Shown here piece by piece: positions 1 to 10,906 of a stretch of 64,000 bases of DNA. The notes under the pieces are model-generated. The model saw only the letters and a program-made list of their open reading frames with translations. It was not told the origin of the DNA and did not search any database. The stretch is from Malus domestica. Its lineage: Eukaryota; Streptophyta; Magnoliopsida; Rosales; Rosaceae. The position numbers and the translations under genes are program-made. Numbering within the stretch: the stretch's first letter is position 1; each line of letters begins with the position of its first letter. The stretch is from NCBI RefSeq assembly GCF_042453785.1, contig NC_091668.1, positions 30,195,501 to 30,259,500 on the forward strand, written 5' to 3'.

Positions 1-3000
1 TACCAGACTTACCATAAATACTTCCATGTAGGTGTGAGGTTAAGTCGTCTTTTGGTAAGAGATTGGTGAAAATTGTAGTGCAAGTGATCAATTGATTGCA
101 TCACTATCTTCATGCTGAATTGAATAGTCACCACTCATTATCCTGCTGCAATTCATCACCATCCTATCGTACTCTAGTGGACCTTTTTGATGATGTGTTG
201 TGTTCGCCTCAACACAGCTTTCCACTACCTCGCACCAGGATCTTTTGGTTCTCGAGCACGTGGGCGTGAGGTTTAAGTGGTCTTTTAGTAAGAGTTGGTT
301 GAAGGTTTTGGTACAGAAGGTCAGCGGATTGTATCACCATCTTACTATAATTCATAAGCATCACATCGTTTCTTTTCCAACGCTATGTGTTCGTCTCAAC
401 GCATCTTTTCACTGCTTCACTCCAGGACTCTTTTGTTTGTGAGTACGTGGTTGTCGAAACACTTCTAGTAGATCTTTGGCGCACTCTGGGATGGCACTCC
501 AACACGGTTGAGGCGAGAATTGGATAATCTTTACACTTCTCTCGATATGTGTGTGCTCTCTTTGGTTTTTAGGTTGATCACTTGCGAGTCCTTCTTCTTT
601 CCACCAACTTTGGCCTTGTTTGACTAGAAATCTGGAACTAGGCAAAAATGGAGAGGTGGATTGAGCACTATAATAGCTCTCAAGAGATACTGCTTGTCGA
701 GGAAGAAGACTTCTCATTTTCTACTTACTTGGCTCGAGCTTTTGGGTATACTACTAACATGGTAGCCACTTCTCTTGAATCTCAAGATACCGTTTTCAAA
801 TGGATTCTTTAATGGTGAAACACTATAGTAGTTAGTCACATTGGAAGAACTGAGGAAGATGAGGTGCTTGGTACTGGATGGAGTTGTTACGACGACGGTT
901 TTTAATTTGATTCGGTTTGAAGATGACACCTTTTGTGACACAGTACAATAGTTTTCTACAGGCAAGACTGGTTAACAGAGAAGTATTGTGAACCGGTATT
1001 TGGAGGATCAAATTTGCGACGTGTGAAATTATACACCCTCAGGAAATTATTGCTTACTTACCGAGACAACAAATGTGTGATCGATATTGCAGGCAGCCGA
1101 CTATGGTATCAATAACTTATTCGTTGGGTTCGTTAAGCAAGTGGCAGGAAAATCCGTCTACAGCAGCTAATACAGATTCGCTATTGTTGGGGCTCGACCC
1201 AAAGACCCACCTTTTCTCGAAGTACGTGACGTTTTGTGTGCTTGGGCGAGACTCACTCTCATTTTTCAGGTTTGGTTTTCAGTACAAGTATTTTAACTCC
1301 TTTTACTTTAGTAATTTGTTTTTGTCGTTACAAATGTTTTAGGGGAAGTATTTCTGTTTTCAGTTTTAAGTTTAGCACGAATTTTCGACCTATATGTTAG
1401 TACATATCTATTTTAACGTTATCGTATTTTAAGTACTTACTTTTGACCTTACGCTATTTTATGTTTTTTACTTTATACCTTTATAAAGTATGATTTCTAC
1501 TATTACACTAATGCGGAAAGAAGGTATGAGCCTGGAGGCACGAAAGATGGAATCATTGCAACCCGATCATGACGGGATGGCATTTTCCTTTTTGTGCAAC
1601 CGCTCTGACTTGATTTCTTTGTTACTTACATATTTATATTTTTCTTCTCCCTATTTTCGAGTATTTCAATGTGGTAAGTTTTAAATTTTGGGAGGAAATT
1701 TTATTTAACGGGGGTAGATTGTAACAACCTGTTCTGATAAAAACTTTTTGGGTTGATTTTTTGGGTTTTCGTTCGAGACCCTTCTAGGCTAAATTCGACG
1801 TCCTGAATCCGTTTTTGACGTCTGTTTTCCCAAATTCAATTCCTTTTTATGCAACCGCTCTGACTTGATTTCTTCGTTACTTACATATTTATATTTTTCT
1901 TCTCCCTATTTTCGAGTATTTCAATGTGGTAAGTTGTTTTAAATTTCGGGAGGAAATTTTATTTAACGGGGGTAGATTGTAACAGACCGTTCTGATAAAA
2001 ACTTTTTAGGTTGATTTTTCGGGTTTTCGTTCGAAACCCTCCTAGGCTAAATTCGACGTCCTGAATCCGTTTTTGACGTATGTTTTCCCAAATTCAATCA
2101 TTTGAGTAGAGTTTTATTAATTGGACCCTTTATGTGCTTAGGGGCAAATGTTTGTGATGATTCCTTGTTCGCTAGTTTGCGTGGCTCTTCGGCGGCTAAG
2201 TATCTATGAGTTGACCCCTTCTAAAATGCATGTTTTAATAGTAGAAATGCATGCATGAAAAACATGATTTAATGATTATGTTTTATGTAACATTTTATGA
2301 GATAACATGCTTACTGAGGCTAGATTGAATTATTCCTATTTTTCCTATAACCCGTGTTTTTATAGAATATCTGATGGAAGACGATATGATATTTAATACA
2401 CGTTTAGAACACCTTTTTATAGTATAGATGATGGATGACTTTATACTATGAAGTTGTTTTTCAATATATGTATGTTCAATGGTTTTGTACTTAAATACTG
2501 GTCCCTATTTTGCTATGGGACGATGGATAGATTCTAGTCCATCCCGGGTGACGGTTATGGTGTTGGCATAGGGCCTGAAATGTTTTTCCTCTGGTTATTA
2601 GCACAGGGATGGGGAGTCGACATGGGGCCTGGGGGTAATTTTCCTCTAACTGTTTGCTCAGAGACAGGGAGTCGGCATGGGGCCTGGGGATTATCAGACA
2701 TTCACTAGTGATTATTATATATACAAGATATGTTTTGAGACATTGCACGACGTGCTAGGTTTCGAAAAACCTATTTTATCATGTTATTTGTGTTTTCATA
2801 AAACCTGGGGGTTAGTATGTTGATAACTATTTTATTATATTTATATCAACTTGGTCCACTCATGTTTGTTTTGCGCCCTCTTCAGGACTTAGAATTGAGG
2901 CATACAATCTCAGTGTCCAGGCATCGGCATCTTCGAGTCCTCTTAGTGTAGGACCCACTCCTTTGTTCATTCAATTTTATATTAATTCTTTTAGTGTTCT

Positions 3001-3177
3001 AGATTAGAAGTGTGATCTGAACATGTTTCTTAAATGCATATTCTTTTTTCTTTTATATTTATAAGTCTTATCTATTCCTTGTTTTTAGCACTCAATAAAT
3101 GGCTTTCGTCACCCTCGGGTGTCGACCATCAAGTGCCTATCCTGGTATTCAGGGAATATCGGGATTGGGACGTGTCA
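1..3177 (+). mobile_element. LTR-retrotransposon remnant: 3' internal tail plus LTR
   Basis: No complete protein is readable in 1-1700. A purine-rich GGGGGTAGA tract followed by TGTAACA occurs at 1711-1727 and again at 1970-1984. This is the layout of a polypurine tract followed by an LTR start. The sequence then runs to a GTGTCA end near 3177 with no gene signal, which fits an LTR of roughly 1.2-1.45 kb. The 5' part of the element lies outside the window, so a target-site duplication cannot be tested. The gypsy assignment is inferred from the style of the LTR start; no integrase or reverse transcriptase is visible. 2540-2700 contains three degenerate copies of a unit with CATGGGGCCTGGGG. Confidence 0.55.
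1586..2098 (+). repeat. Tandem duplication spanning polypurine tract and LTR start
   Basis: 1586-1840 and 1841-2098 are about 95% alike by eye. Each copy holds about 135 bases of element interior, the polypurine tract and about 120 bases of LTR start. Confidence 0.85.
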
Positions 3178-3606
3178 TTATCTTCAATTACGGCCACTCT
3201 TATTTTACCTTAGATATTCTCATTTTTATAATCTTGTCATTTCTTGTGTCCTCACACACATCCAACGAAGAATTCTTATCTCTCATACACTCATTTTTTG
3301 CAAGTGTTGATGCTTGACCGCCTTAACATTCTGTGTCATAAAGCATTGCTAGACTTATTGTCATCCTATAAAATTTTCTCTTAAGCTTTATCAGCATACG
3401 ACGGTATAAGCTTTATCGGCATACGACGGTCGCACTTACACCCGATGCACTCTTCCACTTCATCAATCCAACTTGAATTCTATACTTGAAACAAGATAAA
3501 TCCAAGATAACAAAATATTGCCCACCATACTTGACTTGCCTACAACCTAGTCAACATTGTCTACCATCGATGGTGACGTACGTACCTTTTGGAATTGTAT
3601 AATTTA
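3178..3606. other. Intergenic, small duplications only
   Basis: No gene is seen. A short unit with TATCRGCATACGACGGT is repeated twice near 3388-3431. A segment with CTACCATCGATGGTGACGTA at 3560 recurs at 3780, on both sides of the next MITE. Confidence 0.6.
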
Positions 3607-3775
3607 ATGAGATTCTTTCAAAGCAAGATTTTTTTTATAGACTCTTTATCACCTCATATTTTTAGCATAATATTTTATAACGTTGGAAAAAGAATTATGC
3701 AAAAAAATTGAGGTAACGAAGAATTCATAGAAAATCTCACTTTTGAAAGTCCTCTTAGCATTTATCATTTCCTTA
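3607..3775. mobile_element. MITE with imperfect terminal inverted repeats
   Basis: The left end (GAGATTCTTTCAAAG...) is the degenerate reverse complement of the right end (...CTTTTGAAAGTCCTC). Both arms carry the motif TCACCTCA or its complement. The same family recurs at 5354-5513. It is non-coding. Confidence 0.55.
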
Positions 3776-3900
3776 TTGCCTACCATCAATGGTGACGTAC
3801 GTACCTTTGGATGTAGCACTCACAAAAGAGAAATTATGGTCTGGTACAGTAGTATCACATCACTTGTGGTACTCCCATTCAAAATCTGACATGTGTTCCT

Positions 3901-4114
3901 AAGGATTCTCGCTAGATCATTTTTCTAAGATTTTGAGAATTCTGTAATCGTAACCGTTCATCGTACATCGTGCGATTAGAAATTATTTAAAATTTAAAAT
4001 TTAAAATTAAATATAAATAGTATCTAATGAAAACTGACCGCACAATATACGATGAACGATCATGATTACAAAATTTCCAAAATCTCCAAAAAAAATGATC
4101 TGGCGGGGATCCTT
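3901..4114. mobile_element. MITE, about 90-base inverted repeats ending in AAGGATYC
   Basis: The left arm starts AAGGATTCTCGCTAGATC; the right arm read in reverse starts AAGGATCCCCGCCAGATC. The inner arms share GTTCATCGTA(C/T)AT(C/T)GTGCG. Related copies lie at 17485-17628 and 17720-17910. No convincing target duplication is visible. Confidence 0.75.
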
Positions 4115-4194
4115 ACAGTTGGAAATAAAATATTTTTACTTTTTTTATTTTAAAATTAAAAATTATGAAAACTGAAGAAAATTAAAAAAGAAGA

Positions 4195-4567
4195 TCGGAG
4201 CGGCAGCCTCAGGGATGACGACGGCGTCAAAGACGGCGAGGATGTCAGAGTTGTAGCAGCCGGCACTTTAGTAAACCTTATACGTGGTGAGCCAGGCCAT
4301 GGAAGCCATGCCGGGGATGACTCCCTTGGCGTACCCGAGAGTAGACACGGAGAAAAGTACCGTCCGACGGCGATTGACGCCGTTGAGTACCGTGACAGTC
4401 GGAGTTCCTAGGGGAGTGATACTCCGTGGATAAGAAACGGGCACCAATGAGCTTGTGGTTGCAAAGGTTGGCCGAAAAGTGGATTCAAAGCAGCCGGAGA
4501 AGAAACGGGGCGGCAACCTCATAGCAGGGATGAAGCTATAAAGGATAAGTAAGTGGTTGGGAATCAT
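4195..4567 (-). other. GC-richer open segment of unknown origin
   Basis: This stretch is clearly GC-richer than its surroundings. It is open for 99 codons on the minus strand from 4567 to a TAA at 4268. I do not recognise the translation: it has proline- and serine-rich patches and a hydrophobic end, and no intron or partner exon is visible. It may be a gene fragment carried by a repeat or a decayed gene end. Function unknown. Confidence 0.25.
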
Positions 4568-4747
4568 CGGGGATGGAGGTGTGGTGGTTATGGGGTTTTT
4601 CCTTTCTTCAATTTTTATTTTCTTTTAAATTTATTTTTTATATTAAAATAAACTTTTAAGTCCAGCAGTATAATAATGGAATGTGTCAAATTTTGAGTGG
4701 AAGTACTATAAGCAAATAGCCATCATTATTCTTGAAAATTACAAAGC

Positions 4748-5330
4748 AAATGACTCTTTATCACCGTGATGAAAATGTGTTAAGCCCTATGACGGCATGG
4801 GTTTGAATTCCATCAATGGCTAATTTAACACCTAATCTAACAATATCTATTGTTTTACAAAAAAAAGTTGAAAATTACAAAACGGTGGTAGGTACCAGTC
4901 TAACAAAAACAACTAGCGATAATGATGACCAATGATGCAAGTGACCCTTTATCTCAGCGGTGAACATATGTTGAGCTGTTACATGACGATGTGGGTTCAA
5001 ATTCTATCAGTGGCTTATCGAACACGGAGGCAGATTATCTACCCTCTTTTTCCCATACCCTTCCCATCCCCTCCTATTTGTGAGGTCACGGTTAAGCCAT
5101 GTCAATATTTTATATTCCTATTACTTTTTGTTTTATTATCTCTATTAAAAAATTAATATAAAATGTTGACGTGGCTTAACCGTGACCGCACAAATAGGAG
5201 GGGATGGGAAGGGCATGGGAAAGGGAGGGCAGATAATCTGCCTCCATCGAACACCTAGTCTAACAAAATAACATATAAAAAAAATGATGACCAATGATGG
5301 CTAATGATGGCTAATCATGACTACTACCTA
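4748..5330 (+). repeat. Two copies of a SINE-like repeat, one split by a MITE
   Basis: 4748-4880 and 4940-5025 plus 5255-5330 are related. Both carry GGTTTGAATTCC or GGTTCAAATTC, which resembles a tRNA/SINE B box, followed by ATCARTGGC and CTARTCTAACAA. The first copy is uninterrupted and serves as an empty-site reference for the second. SINE nature is inferred from the B-box-like motif alone. Confidence 0.55.
5026..5245. mobile_element. Mutator-like MITE, 220 bp, with 9-bp target duplication
   Basis: Terminal inverted repeats of about 85 bases begin GGAGGCAGATTATC on both ends. The element is flanked by perfect 9-base direct repeats ATCGAACAC at 5017-5025 and 5246-5254. Long inverted repeats with a 9-base duplication are the hallmark of Mutator-superfamily MITEs. 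It has no coding capacity. Confidence 0.92.
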
Positions 5331-5353
5331 TGAGTCAACTAGCTATAATTACA

Positions 5354-5513
5354 TGAGAAATGCTAAGAAGACTCAAATAAATAGGATTCTCTATGGACTT
5401 TCTGTCACCTCATAACTCACATTTTATAATATTTATATAAAATAACGTTAAACTGTGAGGTGGTAGAAAAATCCATTAAAAGTCTCGTGAGAGAGTCTCT
5501 TTAACATTTCCTT
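5354..5513. mobile_element. MITE related to 3607-3775
   Basis: The left end TGAGAAATGCTAAGAAGACTC matches the reverse of the right end (GAGTCTCTTTAACATTTCCT) imperfectly. Inner motifs TCACCTCA and TGAGGTGG face each other. Confidence 0.6.
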
Positions 5514-5642
5514 AATACATTTCAACAGGTTCGTAGTCAATGAAATGAAATATTTTCTAATCTTCTTAAATGTTTCAAAAATTCAAATCCGAACTTGGAT
5601 CATACGTTACCACTTCAGTATATTTATAGTAGTGTAGATAAC

Positions 5643-6073
5643 TGTTTGGGCCCGAATTTACACCATCGGTCCAAGTAATTAAGGCTGTCAGATGATTAGA
5701 GATTTTTCTTGACATTACTATTGTTTTGAAAATATCCTTAAAGTGTGCAGAGTTGTGATACGCATAAAGCTCCATGTAGAAGAAGCTATGTGAAATGACA
5801 TGCAGCATTAGAGTCCTATCTTGCATGTGATCCATGAGGAACAATAACAAAAGGATGCAATTAATATTGGATGATCAGCACGTGTTCCTTCCTCGGCCAC
5901 AGTTGTGAGATTCAAAAGTTAGCAGCGCACCCAACGTAACATCACCATATTTTACTCATCGGCCAAGCTCGGTCGTCGAGTTGGCACGCCCCGCATACAA
6001 CCGAATGACATAGTTAGCTCATTAATTACTCAGCCTGCGCGCCACGTAGGCTTAGTAGTTTTTAGGGTCAACA
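5643..6073 (+). repeat. 5' LTR, internally deleted
   Basis: It is 431 bases long against 1315 for the 3' LTR. 5643-5880 aligns to 9561-9798 and 5881-6073 to 10683-10875, so 884 bases are missing, including the TATA region. About 28 of 431 shared positions differ by eye, mostly transitions. Confidence 0.93.
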
Positions 6074-6119
6074 TTTTGGCACGCCCGGTGGGACCAAGTG
6101 CTAAAACTATGACGTTCAC

Positions 6120-6728
6120 ATGATATATCTTGATCAGGCTTCCTGGGATGAGTTTCATCGCCTATTAAAGGAGCAAAAACAATGCTTCGAGAGATGGGGT
6201 AGAATTTCTAAAAAGCAAGAGGCCGGGGGGCAAATTTTCGCTCCGGCCACAATCAAAATTCGGCCTCAGAACATTGTCGAGATGGCAGAAGAACTTAGGT
6301 CACTTGTTGTTTCGATCGAGACTGAAAGTATGGTAGGCCTAGAAGAAAAAATTCAAGTTTCTAAGCCACAAATCGACTTAGACAATGATTCGTCAGAAAA
6401 GTGTTCCATGCCAATCGATATGATTATTGGTGATACAGTCGATATGGAGAAATCCCGTTCGGCTAAGTTGTTCGAGTTGAAAGCCGAAATTGGCGAAGTA
6501 ATTATGCCTGGGGGGCATAATAATTGTTTAACACATTCAGCGGCCGAAAATGAAAAATATTTCACCAAGGCAAAAATATTTGGAGAAAATTCTTTATTCG
6601 GCCTAGAACGAAATCAATTTGAGAATTTTGATATTAAAAGATTTCGGCTTGGAATAAAGCATCGTTGGCCTCGGCCTAAACAAAAGAATTTATTTTCTTC
6701 ACCATTCAGCTATTCAGCCGATGCTTAA
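6120..6728 (+). CDS. Unidentified 202-residue open frame of the retroelement
   Basis: This is the only sizeable open frame in the sense direction, starting 47 bases after the 5' LTR. An earlier ATG at 6110 is closed after four codons. The product is mixed charged and polar. It begins with a helix-like segment rich in Q, E and K, and has no CCHC knuckle, protease DSG or reverse-transcriptase motif. Its place just after the primer site is where gag or an extra ORF of Tat-type elements would sit, so a gag-like remnant is possible, but no domain supports it. Function unknown. Confidence 0.4.
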   Translation: MIYLDQASWDEFHRLLKEQKQCFERWGRISKKQEAGGQIFAPATIKIRPQNIVEMAEELRSLVVSIETESMVGLEEKIQVSKPQIDLDNDSSEKCSMPIDMIIGDTVDMEKSRSAKLFELKAEIGEVIMPGGHNNCLTHSAAENEKYFTKAKIFGENSLFGLERNQFENFDIKRFRLGIKHRWPRPKQKNLFSSPFSYSADA

Positions 6729-8219
6729 GAAAATGATATAATTGGCGTTGCTGACTTTAATTGGTCAAGCTGCTAGTTTTCTCAATAGGCTGAGCTTTCA
6801 CGAATAAGAATTTATTTTCTTATCCATCTTGTTTGAGCCGATGATGCATAAGAAAATAAGCGGGCAACGAGCATCCTGACCTCGTACAAAAAAAAATAAA
6901 AAATAAAAAATCGGCCGTCTAGGCCGAGAGTAAGCGAGCAAGTTCTGTGGATGTTAAAAACCATTCCAAGGCTTGATTTTTTATGGCCTATATATATATA
7001 TATATATATATGAAACCAGTTGGCGTCATGGGGTTTAATATATATACTTGGCAACATGCATGTAGCAGTATCACATGTTCCTCGATCGCATTAAGACCTC
7101 GGCAGACGATGATGTTTCTCGGCCCACCAAGCATATATAGCTAATGTTCCTCAGTCAAAGATGATGTTCCCCGACTACTTTTATTAGTTATATATATAGG
7201 CAGGCCAAGCTCCAGGAACAATTTTTCTCGACCCTCCCAAATGTTTTCTCGACCTCGACGGTCGAGAGTTGTGGTAGTTGTCTCCTTTTTTGCTCTCTGC
7301 TCTCCATTGCAGCTTTTCTGCCATCACAGATAGGCTGCTGAAAATCAAAGGTACCCATCAAATGTTAATAAATAGAATGCATGCATGTATGCATGTGCAT
7401 GGAAAGGACAAGTGGCCAATTCTCCCGCTTGGATTTTCCACCCTGACAGAAATTGGGACTGATGGTTGCAGACTTTTTCAATAAAGTGGTTTTCCCACTT
7501 TCTTTTGACCAAAAGAAAAGGAACGTGGGGGATTGGAGGAATATCAAAGTGTGTGTGTATATATATATAGCCATGATGTTTTATATTGGAAGTTGGGTTG
7601 TCAAATCCAAGAGTCGAGATATTTAATACCCTTCGGTAGGGTTAGGAGGTGCTGACGTGTAGGCTACTTCCTGGTGACCATTCAGCGCCATGCTGCATTC
7701 TTTCTTAGGGCAGGTAAGCAAAGAGATTTGATGTAACTCAAAAATGGTGATATTATCGTGATCCATTTGGTGGAATAGTCTCGGCCGAGAAAAATCGCAG
7801 AGATGTGTTTGTCGAGCTCAACAGTGTTTTTCACTTTGTTTCTGCTTGCTTCTATTCCGAGCTTTTCGACCTTGGATCAGTATATATATATAGGCAGGCC
7901 GAGCTGACAAGACAGATGCATCTCGACCTCGGCCCCATTTTTCTCTACCCCCCAATTCTTCTTGGCCTCGGCCCACTTTGCCCTCGATACCAATTTTTTC
8001 TCTACCCCCAAAGATTTTTGCCGAGCTTGGTATGGATTGTGGCAGCAAAGAGAAACCACAACACTGGTAGAACAGAGGTGATTTTTTTTAACACGAAAAT
8101 TTCCTGAAATGAAAGAGACAAGAACAATGTGCACAAAATAATATTTGTATTTGATGATTTTGGGTTACAATCTCTCTCAAATTTGATCCTCTGATTTGAT
8201 CTCTGTAAGGTGTTGGTTT

Positions 8220-9130
8220 GTGGATGTACGATTGATCCAAAGGGCCGTTGGGCTTGATCTAAGGATGAACGTTCTTTAAGGGCCGTGGGCTTGATCTTTG
8301 AAAGTGGATTTGAGCGGATCTTCAAGGAGCTGTTGGGGCTTGATCTTAAGGATGAGCGTTTCTTCAAGGGCTGTTGAGGCTTGATCTTGAATAACGGTGA
8401 TGAACGGATCTTCAAGGGGCTTTTGGGCTTGATCTTGAAGAACAGTGATGAACAAATCTTCAAGGGCTTTTGAGCTTTGATCTTGAAGGACGGTTGGATG
8501 TGTGGATTTGTCGACGTTGTTGATCCAAAGGGCCGTTGGGGCTTGATCTTAGGATGAACGGATGATGAACGATGAACACTTTCTTCAAGGGCCGTCGGGG
8601 TTTGATCTTGAATTGGTGGAAGTTCTTCAAGGGCCTTTGGGGCTTGATCTTGAATTGATGGAAGTTCTTCAAATGGACCGTCGGGGCTTGATCTTGGAAG
8701 AACGATGAACGAAGAAGGCTTTCTTGATTCGGGATGAACGGATGATGAACGATGAACACTTTCTTCAAGGGCCGTCGGGGCTTGATCTTGAATTGGTGGA
8801 AGTTCTTCAAGGGGCATTTGGGGCTTGATCTTGAATTGGTGGATAATTGTTGATCCAAGGGCCGTCAAGGCTTGATCTTGGAAGAACGATGAACGAAGAA
8901 CGAAGAACGAAGAAGGCTTTCTTGATTCTTCGGGATGAACGGATGATGAACGATGAACACTTTCTTCAAGGGCCATCGGGGCTTGATCTTGAATTGGTGG
9001 AAGTTCTTCAAAGGGGCCATCGGGGCTTGATCTTGAAGGTGGATGATTGTTGATCCAAGGGCCGTCGGGGCTTGATCTTGGAAGAACGATGAACGAAGAA
9101 CGAAGAAGGCTTTCTTGATTCTTCGGGAAC
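8220..9130. repeat. Tandem-repeat array inside the retroelement
   Basis: The core GGGCCGTCGGGGCTTGATCT and variants recur more than a dozen times at 30-60 base spacing. They are arranged in higher-order blocks of about 190 bases that also contain GATGAACGATGAACAC and GAAGAACGAAGAAGGC. The minus strand is open for 324 codons here (8976-8002) and gives a repetitive KIKPQ/RPLK-type peptide. That is a by-product of repeat phase and not evidence of a gene. Confidence 0.9.
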
Positions 9131-9560
9131 CTGGATGCTTGAGGACTTCGGAGTTTCAGAGCTTCAGAGCTTCAAGGTGTCATATGAATTGGTTTCCCCA
9201 AAATGAATGAAATTGGCTTCTATTTATAGAATTTTCCAAGGCCTAATTTTGAATATAATATTCCAGATGAAATAAGTCGTTTCTGCCAGGTGTTGACACG
9301 TGTCCTGTTTGATGACTTTTTCGATGATTCTTGATTTTTTTGTTTAAACACACGCTACGTGTAAAATTTATGTAATACATGAACGTTGAAACTTTGATTT
9401 ATCGGTCAACATTTATTTACCGAAATTTCGATGTCTACAATTTTATTACCAAGAAATAAAATTTCTTTTCGGCAATACGACGAAATATTGTTGGCTAGGA
9501 CCAGTTAATTTCCTTAAACATTCGGCTTATGAGCCGAAGTTCAAGGAAATTGGGAGGCAA

Positions 9561-10875
9561 TGTTTGGGCCCGAATTTACACCATCGGTCCAAGTAATTAA
9601 GGTCTTCAGATGATTAGAGATTTTTCTTGACATTACTATTGTTTTGAAAATATCTTTAAAGTGTGCAGAGTTGTGATACGCGTAAAGCTCCATGTAGAAG
9701 AAGCTGTGTGAAATGTCATGCAGCATTAGAGTCCTATCTTCCATGCGAACCACGAGGAACAATAACACAAGGATGCAATTAATATTGGATGATCAGCATG
9801 TGGTTATGCCGCTTGGAGTAATCAAAATAAGGTGATGTGATGGGATCAGGGTGGTTTTGCAAATAATGCAAAACCATCAACCATGTGTTTTAATTATCAT
9901 GCATGCATGGATAAAGCTTATGAAGAGATGGTGGGATAAGTAGCACCACCAAATTTACAAGATTGGATCCGGCAAATGGTGATGACGTAAAGGAAGGTCA
10001 TGATAAAGATGGTGATGACGTAATCCCATTTTAAAAGAAGGGATTAAGCTTTGATTGATGTGATAAGGTCTAATGCGTGAATGTAGGTGCATAAAAGATA
10101 AAGTTTTCAGAGTTCCATTTATTGTGAATATGCATGAGATAAATGCGTGGTCAACAGCAACTGTTAAAGATTTGGAGTCAGAGTGCAATTGGGATTGTTT
10201 TCCACGACTTAGGCATGCAGGTCTCTATAAATACCAAGCGGCAGACAACATTATAGGGACCTCCAATTCAACACACAAACTGCCCTGCGCAAACCCTCGC
10301 TCTACGCGAAACCTCTCAACAACCTTAAGATTTTTATTTTCCTTTTTCGCCAACAGATCTTCAGTTTGGATAAACAGCATTGTGAAGGCAACCGACGAAC
10401 ATCTTCAGTTTCAATAAACAGCCATGTTGCCGTAGAATCAGCAGACCGTGAAGCATCTTCAGTTTGGATAAACAACACTGCGACAGGGCTGACTGGTTAT
10501 CCATCCAAGTCTCGGTCGAGAAGGATTTTCAAATCTTTATTGGCAGAGGTCATCTCATTAGCCTTCTCGGCGAAGTGAGGTGTTACAAGTTACTACATTC
10601 GGCACATTGAAAGCCGAATTTGATATTGAACTTCGCAGAACTAGCAGCCTTGTCTTCAGGCTCTAGAACCCGAAGGCCGAGACGTGTTCCTTCCTCGGCC
10701 ACAGTCGCGAGATTCAGAAGTTAGCAGCGCACCCAAAGCAACATCACCATATTTTACTCCTCGGCCGAGCTCGACCGTCGAGTTGGCACGCCCCGCATAC
10801 AACCGAATGACGTAGTTAGCTCATTAGTTACTCGGCATGTGTGCCACATAGGCTTAGTAGTTTTTAGGGTCAACA
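9561..10875 (+). repeat. 3' LTR, full length 1315 bp
   Basis: It starts TGTTTGGGCC after a purine-rich tract and ends GGGTCAACA, followed by ATAAC. It retains the 884 bases lost from the 5' LTR. Confidence 0.93.
10226..10233 (+). promoter_or_regulatory. TATA box in the 3' LTR
   Basis: TATAAATA lies in a GC-moderate context. Transcription would begin near 10255-10265 and read out through the LTR end into the receptor-like protein sequence. The equivalent segment is deleted from the 5' LTR. Motif seen; promoter activity inferred. Confidence 0.55.
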
Positions 10876-10906
10876 ATAACTTATTGCGCAAACAACCTCA
10901 TCACTC

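Larger units (their letters stand above)
5643..10875 (+). mobile_element. Non-autonomous LTR retrotransposon (LARD-like), 5.2 kb
   Basis: Both LTRs start TGTTTGGGCCCG and end GGGTCAACA. The whole is flanked by perfect ATAAC repeats at 5638-5642 and 10876-10880. A primer-binding-site-like TGGCACGCCCGGTGGGAC follows the 5' LTR at 6077, and purine-rich GGGAGGCAA precedes the 3' LTR. The 3.5 kb interior lacks reverse transcriptase, integrase and protease; it has one 202-codon open frame and a tandem-repeat tract. It therefore could only have moved with proteins supplied in trans. It inserted 26 bases upstream of the LRR pseudogene start codon (counting from the duplicated site). Confidence 0.93.

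Noticed and set aside
409..965. Two adjoining minus-strand open frames near the left edge
   Set aside because: No motif, codon character or splice context; they lie in a decayed LTR-element tail.
8002..8976. 324-codon minus-strand open frame
   Set aside because: It lies wholly in a tandem-repeat array; the peptide merely echoes the repeat unit.
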